Source of the DNA: Planctomycetota bacterium
Lineage (GTDB): Bacteria; Planctomycetota; SZUA-567; JAFGNG01
Assembly (NCBI GenBank): GCA_016927125.1
Contig: JAFGNG010000155.1
Span: 1 to 6,601, forward strand
Direction of reading: 5' to 3'
Length of the DNA stretch: 6,601 nt
Positions 6,375-6,601 of the stretch are shown one piece after another. Numbering within the stretch: the stretch's first letter is position 1; every line of letters starts with the position of its first letter. The notes beneath the pieces are model-generated. The model searched no databases. It was given only the letters and a program-made list of their open reading frames with translations, and had not been told where the DNA came from. The translations under genes were made by a program, and so were the position numbers.

Positions 6375-6601
6375 CTATTTTTCCGGCGTTTCTTTCCTAT
6401 TTGTAACTTTAAATACAACTTGCAACAATTGTGCTATTCCGGCCAAGGCAAAAAGAATTGGCGCAATTGCCATTGCGTCCGTTAATATAATTGCTGGCTG
6501 GAATAAGGTTGTGGTCGGAACTCCCTGGCAGGAAGAAGATAATGCCTGACGGACAAAATATCCTGAATGCCCATAACCGCGGGAATTTTCCCGAAGTGCG
6601 G
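6375..6601 (-). CDS. Unrecognised membrane protein, C-terminal fragment
   Basis: The minus-strand frame stays open from the right edge to a TAG at 6375-6377, giving 74 codons of a gene whose start lies outside the window. The visible protein begins with a polar stretch (residues 1-30, RENSRGYGHSGYFVRQ...), then a long hydrophobic segment with one acidic residue (FQPAIILTDAMAIAPILFALAGIAQLL, about 33-59, Asp41), and ends in a charged tail KVTNRKETPEK. That pattern suits the last transmembrane helix of an inner-membrane protein with a cytoplasmic tail. Support for its being real: an intrinsic terminator with a U8 tract lies about 24 bp after the stop, in the right orientation. I do not recognise the family; a resemblance to ATP synthase c was considered and is weak. 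Confidence 0.5.
   Translation of the reverse strand, partial: ALRENSRGYGHSGYFVRQALSSSCQGVPTTTLFQPAIILTDAMAIAPILFALAGIAQLLQVVFKVTNRKETPEK

Noticed and set aside
6375..6601. The right-edge fragment as ATP synthase subunit c, from its helix with a central Asp.
   Set aside because: The glycine-rich first helix and the R-Q/N-P loop at the right distance are missing; the preceding stretch is polar, not a membrane helix.

Overview
The window looks like ordinary chromosome from a bacterium that makes surface polysaccharide, most likely from the Planctomycetota/PVC group (perhaps a Phycisphaerae-like lineage). The main taxonomic clue is the C-terminal fragment at the left edge. It ends in a PEP-CTERM sorting signal (IPEPATMSLLAVGG..., hydrophobic run, RRRK tail) of the style common in planctomycete genomes. 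That assignment is an inference from a short peptide.

Layout: the left edge (1-125, + strand) holds the last 40 codons of the PEP-CTERM protein. A hairpin terminator separates it from a leftward (minus-strand) block, read right to left. First is ribF (bifunctional riboflavin kinase/FAD synthetase, 5057-6001). Then comes a 686-residue polytopic ArnT/PMT-family glycosyltransferase (2907-4967). After a 167-bp gap with a possible promoter come an AlgI-type MBOAT O-acyltransferase (1291-2739) and an AlgJ/AlgX-like SGNH protein (237-1280), which lie only 10 bp apart. To the right, divergent from ribF, is tRNA-Phe(GAA) on the + strand with a near-consensus sigma70 promoter and a terminator. The right edge (6375-6601, minus) holds the 3' end of an unrecognised gene with a C-terminal membrane helix; it converges on the tRNA and shares its terminator.

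How the genes work together: the AlgI-like protein is expected to pass acetyl groups across the inner membrane to the SGNH partner, which O-acetylates an exopolysaccharide or cell-wall glycan. The ArnT-like enzyme would use a polyprenyl-phosphate sugar to glycosylate a lipid, protein or glycan on the outer face of the membrane. PEP-CTERM proteins are processed by exosortase and are known to co-occur with EPS genes, so the setting is cell-surface modification. ribF is housekeeping. No polysaccharide polymerase, exosortase, mobile element, CRISPR array or defence gene is visible. I see no clearly undescribed system. The points most worth a second look are the long C-terminal extension of the ArnT-like protein, the perfect GC-only hairpin next to the ribF ribosome-binding site, and the compositional difference between the acetylation pair and the ribF/ArnT block.
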